In this document: positions 1 to 8,723 of the stretch, one piece after another
Position numbering within the stretch: position 1 is the stretch's first letter
How the letters are laid out: the number at the start of each line of letters is the position of its first letter
Source: Litorilinea aerophila
Lineage (GTDB): Bacteria; Chloroflexota; Anaerolineae; Caldilineales; Caldilineaceae
Length of the DNA stretch: 64,000 nucleotides
Assembly (NCBI RefSeq): GCF_006569185.2
Contig: NZ_VIGC02000013.1
Span: 62,001-126,000 of the forward strand
Reading direction: 5' to 3'
The notes under the pieces: model-generated
What the model was told of the DNA's origin: nothing
The model's input: only the letters and a program-made list of their open reading frames with translations
Database searches by the model: none
Translations under genes and position numbers: made by a program

Positions 1-22
1 AGTAGGAGAGTAACAGGCATTC

Positions 23-1231
23 ATGCGGATTCTCTTTTTATCTCGGTGGTATCCATTTCCGCCTAGCAACGGGTCCAAGCTGCGCATTTTCAACCTGCTC
101 CAGGGCCTGACCCGGTGCCACCAGGTGACCCTGCTCTCCTTCTGTGAGGGGCCGGTTTCTCCACCGCCGCCTCTCTGGCAGGAGCGGCTCCAGGCCATTC
201 ACCAGGTGCCCTATCGGCCCTTCGACCCCCGGCGCTGGCGAGCCCGCCTGGGGCTGTTGAGCCCCCGGCCCCGCTCGGTGCTCGACACCTTCTCGCCGGC
301 CATGGACCAGGCCATCCGGCAGGAGCTGGCCACCGGGGACTACGACCTGGTGATCGCCTCCCAGATCGACATGGCCGCCTACCGGGACAGCTTCGGCCCG
401 GTACCGGCCCTGCTGGAGGAGGTGGAGGTGGGGGTGATGTACGAGCACATGGCCCGGGCCGAAGGATGGCGCCGACGCCTGCGAGCCCGGCTGACCTGGG
501 CCAAGTACCGCCGCTACTTGAACGGCCTTTGCCGGCGCTTCCGGCTCTGCACGGTGGCCTCTGCCGAGGAGCAGCGGCTGCTGGCCCAGACCCTCACCGC
601 GGCGCTGCCCATCGAAGTGGTGCCCAACTGCATCGACCTGGCCGACTACGGAGAAGCTGCGTCCGACGGCCTGCGCCATCGGGAGCCGCACACCCTGATC
701 TTCACCGGCTCGTTGACCTTTGAGCCCAACTACGACGCCATGGTCTGGTTCGTGGGGGAGATCCTGCCCCGCATTCGCCAGGCGGTGCCGGACGCACGGC
801 TGGTCATCACCGGCGACCACGGCGACCGGCCCCTGCCGGCCACGCCGGGCGTGGTCCGCACGGGCATGGTGGATGACGTGCGTACCCGCATCGCCCGGGC
901 CGCGGTGAGCGTGGTGCCCATCCGGGCCGGCGGCGGAACCCGGCTCAAGATCCTGGAGGCCATGGCCCTCCAGACCCCGGTGGTCTCCACCCGCAAGGGC
1001 GCGGAGGGGCTGGCCGTGGCCCATGGCCGGGAGCTGCTGCTGGCGGACACGCCCCAGGCCTTTGCGGAGCAGGTGATCGCCCTGTTGCGCCAGCCGGACC
1101 AGGGGCGGACGCTGGCCGCCCACGCCTACCGCCATGTGCGCGCCACCTACGACACAGCGGTGGTGCTGCCCCGTTTCCTCTCCCTGGTGGAGCAGGCGGC
1201 GCAGGGTGGGGGGCGGGAGAGCCACCGATAA
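23..1231 (+). CDS. GT4-type glycosyltransferase
   Basis: Probable GT-B fold glycosyltransferase that moves a sugar from a nucleotide donor onto a glycan or lipid-linked acceptor at the cytoplasmic face. The N-terminus begins with a Rossmann-like strand (MRILFLSRWYPF, then a GSKLR segment). The C-terminal half holds the donor-binding block at about residues 296-330, with GGGTRLKILEAMA followed by TPVVST and GAEGL. The length of 402 aa is normal for the family. The ATG has GGAGAG about 12 bases upstream. Only 12 bases separate it from the GT2 gene, so it looks like part of the polysaccharide operon, which may begin before the window. Donor and acceptor cannot be told from the sequence. Its layout resembles the enzyme at 14421. 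Confidence 0.88.
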   Translation: MRILFLSRWYPFPPSNGSKLRIFNLLQGLTRCHQVTLLSFCEGPVSPPPPLWQERLQAIHQVPYRPFDPRRWRARLGLLSPRPRSVLDTFSPAMDQAIRQELATGDYDLVIASQIDMAAYRDSFGPVPALLEEVEVGVMYEHMARAEGWRRRLRARLTWAKYRRYLNGLCRRFRLCTVASAEEQRLLAQTLTAALPIEVVPNCIDLADYGEAASDGLRHREPHTLIFTGSLTFEPNYDAMVWFVGEILPRIRQAVPDARLVITGDHGDRPLPATPGVVRTGMVDDVRTRIARAAVSVVPIRAGGGTRLKILEAMALQTPVVSTRKGAEGLAVAHGRELLLADTPQAFAEQVIALLRQPDQGRTLAAHAYRHVRATYDTAVVLPRFLSLVEQAAQGGGRESHR

Positions 1232-1243
1232 GCCTGTCAGAGG

Positions 1244-2179
1244 ATGAATGTGAAACTATCCATCGTCATCGTTAGCTGGAATACCCGAGACCTGCTGGCC
1301 GCCTGCCTGGATTCCATCGCCCGGGAGCAGGACGCGCTGGCCGGGGCCGCCGTCCAGGTGGAAACCTTCGTGGTGGACAACGTCTCCCGCGACGGCAGCG
1401 CCGTCATGGTCCAGGAACACTATCCCTGGGTGCGGCTCCTGGTCAACGAGGAGAACGTGGGCTTTGCCCGGGCCAACAACCAGGCCCTGGCCCTGTGTCA
1501 GGGCGACTATGTGCTCCTGCTGAACCCGGACACGGAGCTCCAGCCCGGCGCTTTGGGCACCCTGCTGGCCTTCATGGACGACCACCCGGAGGCCGGCGCC
1601 GCGGGCGCGCGGCTGCTCAACGGCGACGGCACCCTGCAGGAATCCTGCTCGCCGGCGCCCACCCTGGCCCGGGAATGCTGGCGTCTGCTGCACCTGGACC
1701 GCCTCTACCCCTACGCCCGCTACCCCATGGGGCGTTGGCCCGTGGACCGGCCCCGGCAGGTGGACGTGGTGCAGGGCGCGGCGCTGCTGGTCCGGCGTTC
1801 GGTGCTGGATCAGGTGGGGTGGCTGGATCCCGACTATTTCATCTATTCCGAGGAAGTGGACTTCTGCCGGCGTATCCGGGCGGCCGGCTGGGCCATCTAC
1901 TGGGTGCCAACGGCGGCAGTGGTCCACTACGGCGGCCAGAGTACCCAGCAGGTGGCCGCGGAGATGTTCCTGCGCCTCTACCAGGCCAAGATCATCTACT
2001 TCCGCAAGCACGGCGGGCGCTGGGCCACCGGGCTCTACAAGGCCATCCTGTTCCTGGCCGCCCTGGCCCGGCTGATCCTGGTGCCCTTCACCGCCCTGCA
2101 GCACTCCCTGGCCCGCAAGCGGAACCTGGCCCTGGCCGGCAACTACCTGCGGCTCATCGCCGCCCTGCCCAGGCTGTAG
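1244..2179 (+). CDS. GT2 glycosyltransferase, rhamnosyltransferase-like
   Basis: GT-A fold family 2 glycosyltransferase, 311 aa. The N-terminal nucleotide-binding strand is LSIVIVSWNTRDLL (residues 4-17), followed by VVDNVSRDGS, then NVGFARANNQAL and the acidic metal site LLLNPDTE. A later block (GWLDPDYFIYSEEVDFCRR) is typical of WbbL-type rhamnosyltransferases and probably contains the catalytic base region. A hydrophobic stretch near residues 265-285 may hold the protein at the membrane. It follows the GT4 gene closely and precedes the acyl carrier protein gene by 64 bases. Rhamnosyl transfer is an inference from the WbbL-like layout; the sugar is not proven. Confidence 0.87.
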   Translation: MNVKLSIVIVSWNTRDLLAACLDSIAREQDALAGAAVQVETFVVDNVSRDGSAVMVQEHYPWVRLLVNEENVGFARANNQALALCQGDYVLLLNPDTELQPGALGTLLAFMDDHPEAGAAGARLLNGDGTLQESCSPAPTLARECWRLLHLDRLYPYARYPMGRWPVDRPRQVDVVQGAALLVRRSVLDQVGWLDPDYFIYSEEVDFCRRIRAAGWAIYWVPTAAVVHYGGQSTQQVAAEMFLRLYQAKIIYFRKHGGRWATGLYKAILFLAALARLILVPFTALQHSLARKRNLALAGNYLRLIAALPRL

Positions 2180-2243
2180 GGAATTGGCCCTGCATAGTAC
2201 CGATTGCCGAATCAAGAGTTGAATCAAGTGAGAAAGGTGTCCC

Positions 2244-2507
2244 ATGTCCGTACAAGCCCTGACCGATGTCAAAGCCCAGATCCGTCGCTACGTGGCCGAA
2301 AACCTGCTCTTCAGCGGCAACGGCTTCGACATCGGCGACGATACTTCGTTCCTTGATGAAGGCATCGTGGACTCCACCGGCGTGGTCGAGCTGGTGCTCT
2401 TCGTGGAAGAGACCTTCGGCATCGCGGTGGAGGACGATGAGATCGTGCCCGACAACTTCGACACCGTGAACAATCTGGCTGCCTACATCCAGCGCAAGCT
2501 GGCCTGA
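2244..2507 (+). CDS. acyl carrier protein
   Basis: Stand-alone acyl carrier protein of 87 aa. The phosphopantetheine attachment site is the Ser in GIVDSTGVVEL, residue 44, in the usual Asp-Ser context, with acidic helices on either side (EETFGIAVEDDEI). It would carry an acyl or aminoacyl group as a thioester in the cytoplasm. The next gene, 9 bases downstream, is an AMP-forming ligase that probably loads it. The partner amidotransferases follow directly. The ATG is preceded by an AGAAAGG-type ribosome binding site. Its place inside a glycan cluster, away from any fatty-acid synthesis genes, argues for a dedicated carrier rather than the housekeeping AcpP. Confidence 0.9.
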   Translation: MSVQALTDVKAQIRRYVAENLLFSGNGFDIGDDTSFLDEGIVDSTGVVELVLFVEETFGIAVEDDEIVPDNFDTVNNLAAYIQRKLA

Positions 2508-2516
2508 GGAACCCCT

Positions 2517-4049
2517 ATGCAACTGGTCCATGATTTTCTGGAGCAGAGCGCCGCACGCCTGCCCGACAAAGTGGCCCTGGTCTGTGAGGGTCAGCGCCTG
2601 ACCTACGCCCAGATCGACGCCATGGCCAACCGGCTGGCCCACGGCCTGCTGGACCACGGCGTCCGGCGGGGGGACCGGGTGGTCCTCTTCCTGCCCAACA
2701 GCGTGGAGCTGGTGGTGGGCATCTTTGCCGCGCTCAAGGCCAACGCCGTCTTCGTGGTGATCAATGCCTCCACCAAAGAAGACAAGCTGCGCTATATGCT
2801 CCACAACTGCCGGGCCGCGGCCCTCATCACCGGCGCCAACCAGGCGCCGCTGGCTGCCGCCCTCATGGCGGAGGTGCCCTCCCTGGGGGTCACTGTCCTC
2901 ACCGGCGGCGAATCCGCCGGGCCGGGCATGCTGGCCTTCGACGCCATCCAGGCCGACTACCCGGCCACCCGTCCCCCGCGGCGCTGCATCGACCAGGATC
3001 TGGCCTGCCTGATCTACACCTCGGGCAGCACGGGGGACCCCAAGGGCGTCATGTCCGCCCACAGCAACGTGGTCTTCGCCGCGTCCTCCATCATCACCTA
3101 CCTGCAGAACGTGGAGGAGGACGTGGTCATCAACGTGCTGCCCCTCTCCTTCGACTACGGGCTCTACCAGTTGCTCATGACCTTCAAGTTCGGCGGCCGT
3201 CTTGTCCTGGAGCGCTCCTTCGCCTACCCGGCCCAGGTGCTGAAGCAGATGGAGGCCGAGGCGGTGACCGGTCTGCCCGGCGTGCCGACCCTCTTCGCCA
3301 TGCTCCTGCAGATGGACCTGAGCCCCTACGACCTGCGTTCCCTGCGCTACATCACCAACACCGCGGCCGCGCTGCCGGTGAGCCACATCGCCGCCATCCG
3401 GGAGAAGTTCCCCTGGGCCACCCTCTACTCCATGTACGGGCTGACCGAGACCAAGCGCACCCTCTACCTGCCGCCCGAGCAGCTGGACATCCGGCCGGAC
3501 TCGGTGGGGATCCCCATCCCCGGCACCGAGGTCTGGATCGAGGATGAAGAGGGCAACCGGCTGGGGCCCAACCAGGTGGGCGAACTGGTCATTCGGGGCG
3601 GCCACGTCATGCGGGGCTACTGGGAGAACCCGGAAGCCACCGCGGCCCGCTACCGGCCTGGCCCCCTGCCCGGCGAGCGGGTCTGCTACAGCGGCGACCT
3701 CTTCCGCATGGACGAGGAGGGCTACTTCTACTTCGTGGGCCGCAAGGATGACATCATCAAGAGCCGTGGGGAGAAGGTGGCGCCCAAGGAGATCGAGAAC
3801 GTCCTCTACAAATTGCCCGGCGTGGTGGAAGCCGCGGTGATCGGCGTGGAGGACCCGGTGCTGGGCCAGGCCATCAAGGCCTTCGTGGTCTGCCGGGAGA
3901 CCCCGGGCAACGGCCGATTGACGGAGCGGGATGTGTTGCGCCACTGCCGCGCACACCTGGAGGATTACATGATGCCCAAATATGTGGAGTTCTGTGACGA
4001 GCTGCCCAAGACCAGCAGCGGCAAGATCAAAAAGACGGGGCTGGCCTGA
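2517..4049 (+). CDS. AMP-forming acyl/aminoacyl ligase
   Basis: ANL-superfamily adenylate-forming enzyme of 510 aa. It activates a carboxylic acid as its adenylate and passes it to a thiol, here most likely the adjacent carrier protein. Visible motifs are the phosphate loop IYTSGSTGDPKG near residue 166, the YGLTET motif near 306, the YSGDLF and GRKDDIIKSRGEKVAP blocks around 395-425, and the C-terminal catalytic Lys in KTSSGKIKK. It is full length. It starts 9 bases after the carrier gene, and its stop codon overlaps the start of the AsnB gene by one base, so the three genes are surely co-translated. Substrate is unknown. Similar ligases sit in exosortase-A gene clusters, but no exosortase is visible here. 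Confidence 0.88.
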   Translation: MQLVHDFLEQSAARLPDKVALVCEGQRLTYAQIDAMANRLAHGLLDHGVRRGDRVVLFLPNSVELVVGIFAALKANAVFVVINASTKEDKLRYMLHNCRAAALITGANQAPLAAALMAEVPSLGVTVLTGGESAGPGMLAFDAIQADYPATRPPRRCIDQDLACLIYTSGSTGDPKGVMSAHSNVVFAASSIITYLQNVEEDVVINVLPLSFDYGLYQLLMTFKFGGRLVLERSFAYPAQVLKQMEAEAVTGLPGVPTLFAMLLQMDLSPYDLRSLRYITNTAAALPVSHIAAIREKFPWATLYSMYGLTETKRTLYLPPEQLDIRPDSVGIPIPGTEVWIEDEEGNRLGPNQVGELVIRGGHVMRGYWENPEATAARYRPGPLPGERVCYSGDLFRMDEEGYFYFVGRKDDIIKSRGEKVAPKEIENVLYKLPGVVEAAVIGVEDPVLGQAIKAFVVCRETPGNGRLTERDVLRHCRAHLEDYMMPKYVEFCDELPKTSSGKIKKTGLA

Positions 4050-6076
4050 TGTGTGGCATCGTGGGGACCCTCAACCTGACCCAACAGCACCCCATCGACC
4101 CGGCTCGCCTGCGCCGGATGCTGGGGGCCATCCGCCACCGGGGGCCGGACCAGTTCGGCATCTACACCTTCCAGGACCAGCGCCACGGGGTGGGGCTGGG
4201 CAGCGCGCGCCTGAGCATCATCGACCTGGGCGGCGGCCAGCAGCCCATCGGCAACGAGGACGGCACCCTCTGGATCGTCTTCAACGGCGAGATCTTCAAC
4301 TATGTGGAGCTCCGGCCCTTGCTGGAGCGCCAGGGCCACCGCTTTGCCACCGACACCGACACCGAGGTGATCCTCCATCTCTACGAAACCTACGGGCCGG
4401 AGTGCGTCCACCACCTCAACGGCCAGTTTGCCTTTGCCATCTGGGATGAACGGGCCCGGCGTCTCTTCATGGCCCGGGATCGGCTGGGGATCCGCCCCGT
4501 GTACTACACCCGGCAGGCCGGGGCACTTTTCTTCGCCTCCGAGATCAAAGCCCTGCTGGCCGACCCCCGGGTCCAGGCCGAGCTGGACCCGGTCACCCTG
4601 GGCCAGATCTTCACCTGCTGGAGCCCCCTCTCGCCCCGCACGGCCTTCCAGGGCATCCAGACCCTGCCGCCGGGCCACCACCTGACGGTGGACGCCGAAG
4701 GGCACCTGACGCTGGCCCGCTACTGGCAGCCCTCTTTTCCCGATGCGGGCAGCGAGACCCCGCTGACGCCCCAGGAGGCCGCCCACCAGTTGCGGGAGCT
4801 CCTGGTGGATGCCACCCGCATTCGCCTGCGCGCGGACGTGCCGGTGGGCGCCTACCTGAGCGGCGGCCTGGACTCGTCGGCCATCACGGCCCTGATCCAG
4901 CACTACACGCCCCGCCGCCTGGAGACTTTCTCCATCGGCTTCACCGATCAGGCTTACGACGAGACCCCCTTCCAGCAGGCCATGGCCCGCCACCTGGGCA
5001 CAGTCCACCACCACATCACCTGCTCCCATGAAGAGATCGGCCAGGTCTTCCCCGATGTCATCTGGCACGTGGAGACGCCCATCCTGCGCACGTCGCCCGC
5101 ACCCCTCTTCCTCCTCTCCCGGCTGGTGCACGACCACGACTTCAAGGTGGTGCTCACCGGCGAGGGGGCGGATGAATTTCTGGCCGGTTACAACATCTTC
5201 AAGGAGGCCAAGATCCGGCGCTTTTGGGCCCGGGAGCCGGATTCGCCCTGGCGACCGCTGTTGCTGCAGCGGATCTACCCCTACATCGAAAGCCTGCGCC
5301 AGAATCGGGGCGCCTACCTGACCCAGTTCTTCGGGCGACACCTGACCGAGGTGCAACGCCCCGACTACTCCCATCTGATCCGCTGGGAGAACACCCGGCG
5401 CAGCCATCGCTTCTTCGCCCCGGCCCTCCAGCACCCTGCCGGCGCCAACGGCCAGGCACCCCTGGATGGCGTGACCCTGCCCCCGGGGTTTGACCGTTGG
5501 AGCCCGCTGGCCCAGGCCCAGTACCTGGAAATCACCATTTTCCTGGGTGAGTACCTGCTCTCTTCCCAGGGGGACCGGGTGGCCATGGCCCATTCGGTGG
5601 AGGGGCGCTTCCCCTTCCTGGACTATCGGGTGGTGGAATTCTGCAATAGCCTGCCCCCGCGCCTGAAGCTACGGGGGCTCAACGAGAAGTACCTGCTCAA
5701 GCGGGCCGTGCAGGACCTGCTGCCGGCGGAGATCTGGCAGCGGGCCAAGCGACCCTATCGGGCGCCCATCCACCGCAGCTTCTTCCCGGAGGGCAGGCCC
5801 CTGGAGTGGGTGGCCGAGCTGCTCTCGCCGGCCCGCCTGGCAGAGGCCGGCTGCTTCAACCCGGACGCGGTGACCCACCTGACCCGGAAGCTGGCCCGCC
5901 TGGGGCACCTGGGCGAGACCGACGACATGGCCCTGGCCGGCATCCTCTCCACCCAACTGGTGCACCACCAGTTCATCGCCCACTTCCGCCCGCCGGCACC
6001 CCTGGCCGACCAGGACGATGTCAAGGTGGTGGCCCGGGGCGCATGGGCCGTCACTTCGTTGAAACATACGGCTTAA
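4049..6076 (+). CDS. asnB: asparagine synthase-type amidotransferase
   Basis: Glutamine-hydrolysing asparagine synthase family protein of 675 aa. The N-terminal glutaminase domain begins MCGIVGTL with the catalytic Cys2. The synthetase domain has the PP-loop SGGLDSSA near residue 271 and the GEGADEF motif near 370. Known members transfer ammonia from glutamine to an adenylated carboxylate. In this context the acceptor may be a carrier-bound or glycan-bound acid rather than free aspartate, which is inference. The start ATG overlaps the ligase stop by one base (TGATG). It is somewhat longer than classical AsnB, as in many polysaccharide-cluster paralogs. The NadE-like gene follows after 16 bases. 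Confidence 0.88.
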   Translation: MCGIVGTLNLTQQHPIDPARLRRMLGAIRHRGPDQFGIYTFQDQRHGVGLGSARLSIIDLGGGQQPIGNEDGTLWIVFNGEIFNYVELRPLLERQGHRFATDTDTEVILHLYETYGPECVHHLNGQFAFAIWDERARRLFMARDRLGIRPVYYTRQAGALFFASEIKALLADPRVQAELDPVTLGQIFTCWSPLSPRTAFQGIQTLPPGHHLTVDAEGHLTLARYWQPSFPDAGSETPLTPQEAAHQLRELLVDATRIRLRADVPVGAYLSGGLDSSAITALIQHYTPRRLETFSIGFTDQAYDETPFQQAMARHLGTVHHHITCSHEEIGQVFPDVIWHVETPILRTSPAPLFLLSRLVHDHDFKVVLTGEGADEFLAGYNIFKEAKIRRFWAREPDSPWRPLLLQRIYPYIESLRQNRGAYLTQFFGRHLTEVQRPDYSHLIRWENTRRSHRFFAPALQHPAGANGQAPLDGVTLPPGFDRWSPLAQAQYLEITIFLGEYLLSSQGDRVAMAHSVEGRFPFLDYRVVEFCNSLPPRLKLRGLNEKYLLKRAVQDLLPAEIWQRAKRPYRAPIHRSFFPEGRPLEWVAELLSPARLAEAGCFNPDAVTHLTRKLARLGHLGETDDMALAGILSTQLVHHQFIAHFRPPAPLADQDDVKVVARGAWAVTSLKHTA

Positions 6077-6092
6077 ACACAAGGAAAACCCA

Positions 6093-7127
6093 TTGACCAT
6101 GTCACTTGACCGAACGTCATCGAATCAGACCGCGACCCACCCCGGCCGCCCGGCCGTCGCCTTTCACCGGGACATCCTGAAGCTGGACCCTGCCCGGGAG
6201 GTGGAACGGATCACGGAACACCTGCGCCGGGACATCTTCCAGGTGCTCCGGCGCCGGGGGGGCGTGCTGGGCGTCAGCGGCGGCGTGGACTCCGCGGTGG
6301 TGCTGGCCCTGGCCGTCCGGGCCCTGGGGCCAGAGCGGGTGGTGGCCCTGCTCCTGCCGGAGATGGAGTCCAGCCCGGACAGCGCACGGCTGGCCCATCA
6401 GGTTTGCCGCCAGTTTGGCGTCAAACCCGTCGTGGAGGATGTCACCGGCGCGCTCATCGGCTTCGGCTGCTATCGCCGGCGGGATGAGGCGGTGCAGGCC
6501 ATCTTCCCCGACTACGACAGCACCTACAAGCTCAAGATCGGCCTGCCGGCCGGCCTGCTGGAAAAGGACACCCTCAACGTCTTCCACGCCACCATCGTGG
6601 CGCCCGACGGCACCGAACAGACCAAACGGCTGCGCCCGGCCGAGTTCCGCCAGATCGTGGCCGCGTCCAACTTCAAGCAGCGGGCCCGGGCGGCCCTGCT
6701 CTACTACCACGCGGAACTGCGGGACTACGCGGTCATCGGGACGCCCCAAAAGAACGAGCACGGCCAGGGCTTCTTCGTGAAGTATGGCGACGGCGCCATG
6801 GATGTGAAGCCCATCGGCCACCTCTATAAGACCCAGGTTTACCAGCTGGCCGAGTACCTGGAGATCCCGGCCGAAATCCGGGAACGGCCGCCCACGTCGG
6901 ACACCTACAGCGCCGGCAGCACCCAGGAGGAGTTCTTCTTCCGGCTTCCCTTCGAGCTGATGGACCTGCTCTGGTATGCCCTGGAGCATCAGGTGCCGGT
7001 GGCCACCGTGGCCCGGGAGATGGAGCTGACCGAGGAGCAGGTGCAGCGGGTCTTCGACGACCTGACCCGCAAGCAGCGTACCACCGAGTATCTGCGCACG
7101 CCGCCCCTGGGTGTGGAAAACGGGTAG
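6093..7127 (+). CDS. NadE-like PP-loop ATP pyrophosphatase
   Basis: NAD synthetase-like protein of 344 aa. It has the PP-loop VSGGVDSAV near residue 62 and the later KYGDGAMDVKPIGHLYKTQV block typical of NadE. The region after PPTSDTYSAGST differs from housekeeping NadE, which usually has an EDELG-type motif there. There is no nitrilase-type glutaminase domain, so it depends on ammonia or on a partner. Its place directly after an AsnB-type glutaminase, a ligase and a carrier protein suggests adenylation and amidation of a non-NAD substrate; that is inference, and an ordinary role in NAD synthesis remains possible. The TTG at 6093 has AAGG 8 bases upstream; an ATG at 6099 is the alternative start. 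Confidence 0.8.
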   Translation: MTMSLDRTSSNQTATHPGRPAVAFHRDILKLDPAREVERITEHLRRDIFQVLRRRGGVLGVSGGVDSAVVLALAVRALGPERVVALLLPEMESSPDSARLAHQVCRQFGVKPVVEDVTGALIGFGCYRRRDEAVQAIFPDYDSTYKLKIGLPAGLLEKDTLNVFHATIVAPDGTEQTKRLRPAEFRQIVAASNFKQRARAALLYYHAELRDYAVIGTPQKNEHGQGFFVKYGDGAMDVKPIGHLYKTQVYQLAEYLEIPAEIRERPPTSDTYSAGSTQEEFFFRLPFELMDLLWYALEHQVPVATVAREMELTEEQVQRVFDDLTRKQRTTEYLRTPPLGVENG

Positions 7128-7140
7128 GGGGTGAGCCAGC

Positions 7141-8619
7141 GTGGCCCGTCTATCGGCCCATTCGTTGTTCCATGCTTTTGCCCCACTCCAGGACAGCCTG
7201 ATCCAGGGGCGCTGGCTTTGGCGGCTGCTCCTGGTGGGAGGGCTGCTTGCCGGCGTGCTGATCCCGTCCCCTGGGGCGGTGTATGCCCAGGGCGAGTGTA
7301 CCGGGCCGTTCCTCTCTGTCAGCCGGCCGTTGACCGAGCTGGGCCCGGACGAATATGTGCGCCGGATCGGCGTCGAGACCCCCGTGGCCACCGGCTTCCA
7401 GGGCGGCCTCTATCCGGGCGGCGTCAATCAACGCCCGCCGGCCCACGAGGCGGCTGGCCTGGCCGTGGCTGCCCAGATCGTGCCCCGCAACGCCGACGGA
7501 CAGCCCGACCCCGCCGGGAAGATCGGCCTCATCTCCGTGGGGATGTCCAACACCTCGTCCGAGTTCAACACCTGGATGGCCATGGCCCACCGGGATCCGG
7601 CCGTGAATCGGGCGCTGGTGCCGGTCAACGGCGCCCAGGGCGGCCGTACGGCCGATTTCTGGACCGATCCCTACGCGGCCACCTGGCAGGAGCTGGAACA
7701 GCGGGTGGCCCGGGCCGGCCTCACCAACCAGCAGGTGCAGGTGGCCTGGATCAAGCAGACCCTCACCCGGGGCGGTGAGTTCCCGGCCAAAGCCCAGGAG
7801 CTGGAACGGGCCCTGGCGGCCATCGCGCGCAACCTGACCCTGCACTTTCCCAACCTGCGCATCGCCTACCTCTCCAGCCGCACCCGCTCCTACACCTACG
7901 AGCGGGGCCTGAGTCCGGAGCCAGTGGCCTTTGAGACCGGCTTCGCCGTCAAGTGGCTGATCGAGAAACAGATCGCGGGCGATCCCACCCTCAACTTCGA
8001 CCCGGCCCAGGGCGCAGTGCAGGCGCCCTACCTCTCCTGGGGGCCGTACCTCTGGGCGGACGGGGAGAATCCCCGGGCCGATGGCTTGACGTGGACCCAG
8101 GCCGACCTGGCCCAGGACTGCACCCATCCATCCCCCAGCGGGAACCAGAAGGTGGCCCGTCTGCTCATGGACTTCTTCAAGACCGACACCACGGCGACGG
8201 CCTGGTTTCTGGCGCCGGCCGCAGCCACGCCTGCCGGCCTGCCCATGGCCACCCCCCGCTCCGTGAGCCCGCTGCGGGTGACGTCCATCCCCCAGGGCCC
8301 CGGGGCGCCGGCCGTCCCGGGGAACGCCGCACCCGGCCCGACCCCATCCCCTGCCGGCTGCGCCGGCGGGTCGGCGTGCACCCCCGAAAGCCCCCCGGCC
8401 GAGGCCTCTCCCGGGGCAGCCCCGGCCCTGCCCACACCCACGTCCACCGCCACCCCCCCTGCGATCGCCACGACCATCGCCACCCTTACCCCGGTGCCGC
8501 CCTGGCCCGGGAGCCGGGAACGCTACCGGTTGGCCCTCTACCTGACCGTGGGCGCCGGCCTGGCCCTCTTGCTCGTCGGCACAGGCTGGATCAGCCTGCG
8601 TCGCCACAGGGGCAGGTGA
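7141..8619 (+). CDS. membrane-anchored SGNH-like hydrolase, Thr-Pro linker
   Basis: Secreted or surface-anchored protein of 492 aa. Residues about 21-48 form a hydrophobic signal segment ending near YAQ. The globular part has a GLISVGMSN strand-turn that could be the nucleophile block, and DCTHPSPSGNQKVARLL near residue 325, which matches the DxxH catalytic motif of SGNH/GDSL hydrolases. A Pro/Thr/Ala-rich linker of roughly 110 residues follows, then a C-terminal membrane helix (LYLTVGAGLALLLVGT) and a basic tail. The GTG start has AGGGGGTGA upstream. In a polysaccharide locus it may remove acyl groups from the glycan; that is inference. The nucleophile assignment is weak because the usual GDS is replaced. 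Confidence 0.68.
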   Translation: MARLSAHSLFHAFAPLQDSLIQGRWLWRLLLVGGLLAGVLIPSPGAVYAQGECTGPFLSVSRPLTELGPDEYVRRIGVETPVATGFQGGLYPGGVNQRPPAHEAAGLAVAAQIVPRNADGQPDPAGKIGLISVGMSNTSSEFNTWMAMAHRDPAVNRALVPVNGAQGGRTADFWTDPYAATWQELEQRVARAGLTNQQVQVAWIKQTLTRGGEFPAKAQELERALAAIARNLTLHFPNLRIAYLSSRTRSYTYERGLSPEPVAFETGFAVKWLIEKQIAGDPTLNFDPAQGAVQAPYLSWGPYLWADGENPRADGLTWTQADLAQDCTHPSPSGNQKVARLLMDFFKTDTTATAWFLAPAAATPAGLPMATPRSVSPLRVTSIPQGPGAPAVPGNAAPGPTPSPAGCAGGSACTPESPPAEASPGAAPALPTPTSTATPPAIATTIATLTPVPPWPGSRERYRLALYLTVGAGLALLLVGTGWISLRRHRGR

Positions 8620-8723
8620 TTGGCTGAATTGACAGGAAAATGCAAGAACTTTCGCTTGTTTTCCACGGTATACTGATGGGCGTGGCACAAGTATTCATCA
8701 TACACTTTTGAGGAAGGTTCCCA

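Noticed and set aside
2244-7127. Exosortase/PEP-CTERM system
   Set aside because: The ligase, amidotransferase and some glycosyltransferases recall exosortase-A loci, but no exosortase gene and no PEP-CTERM tail are visible.
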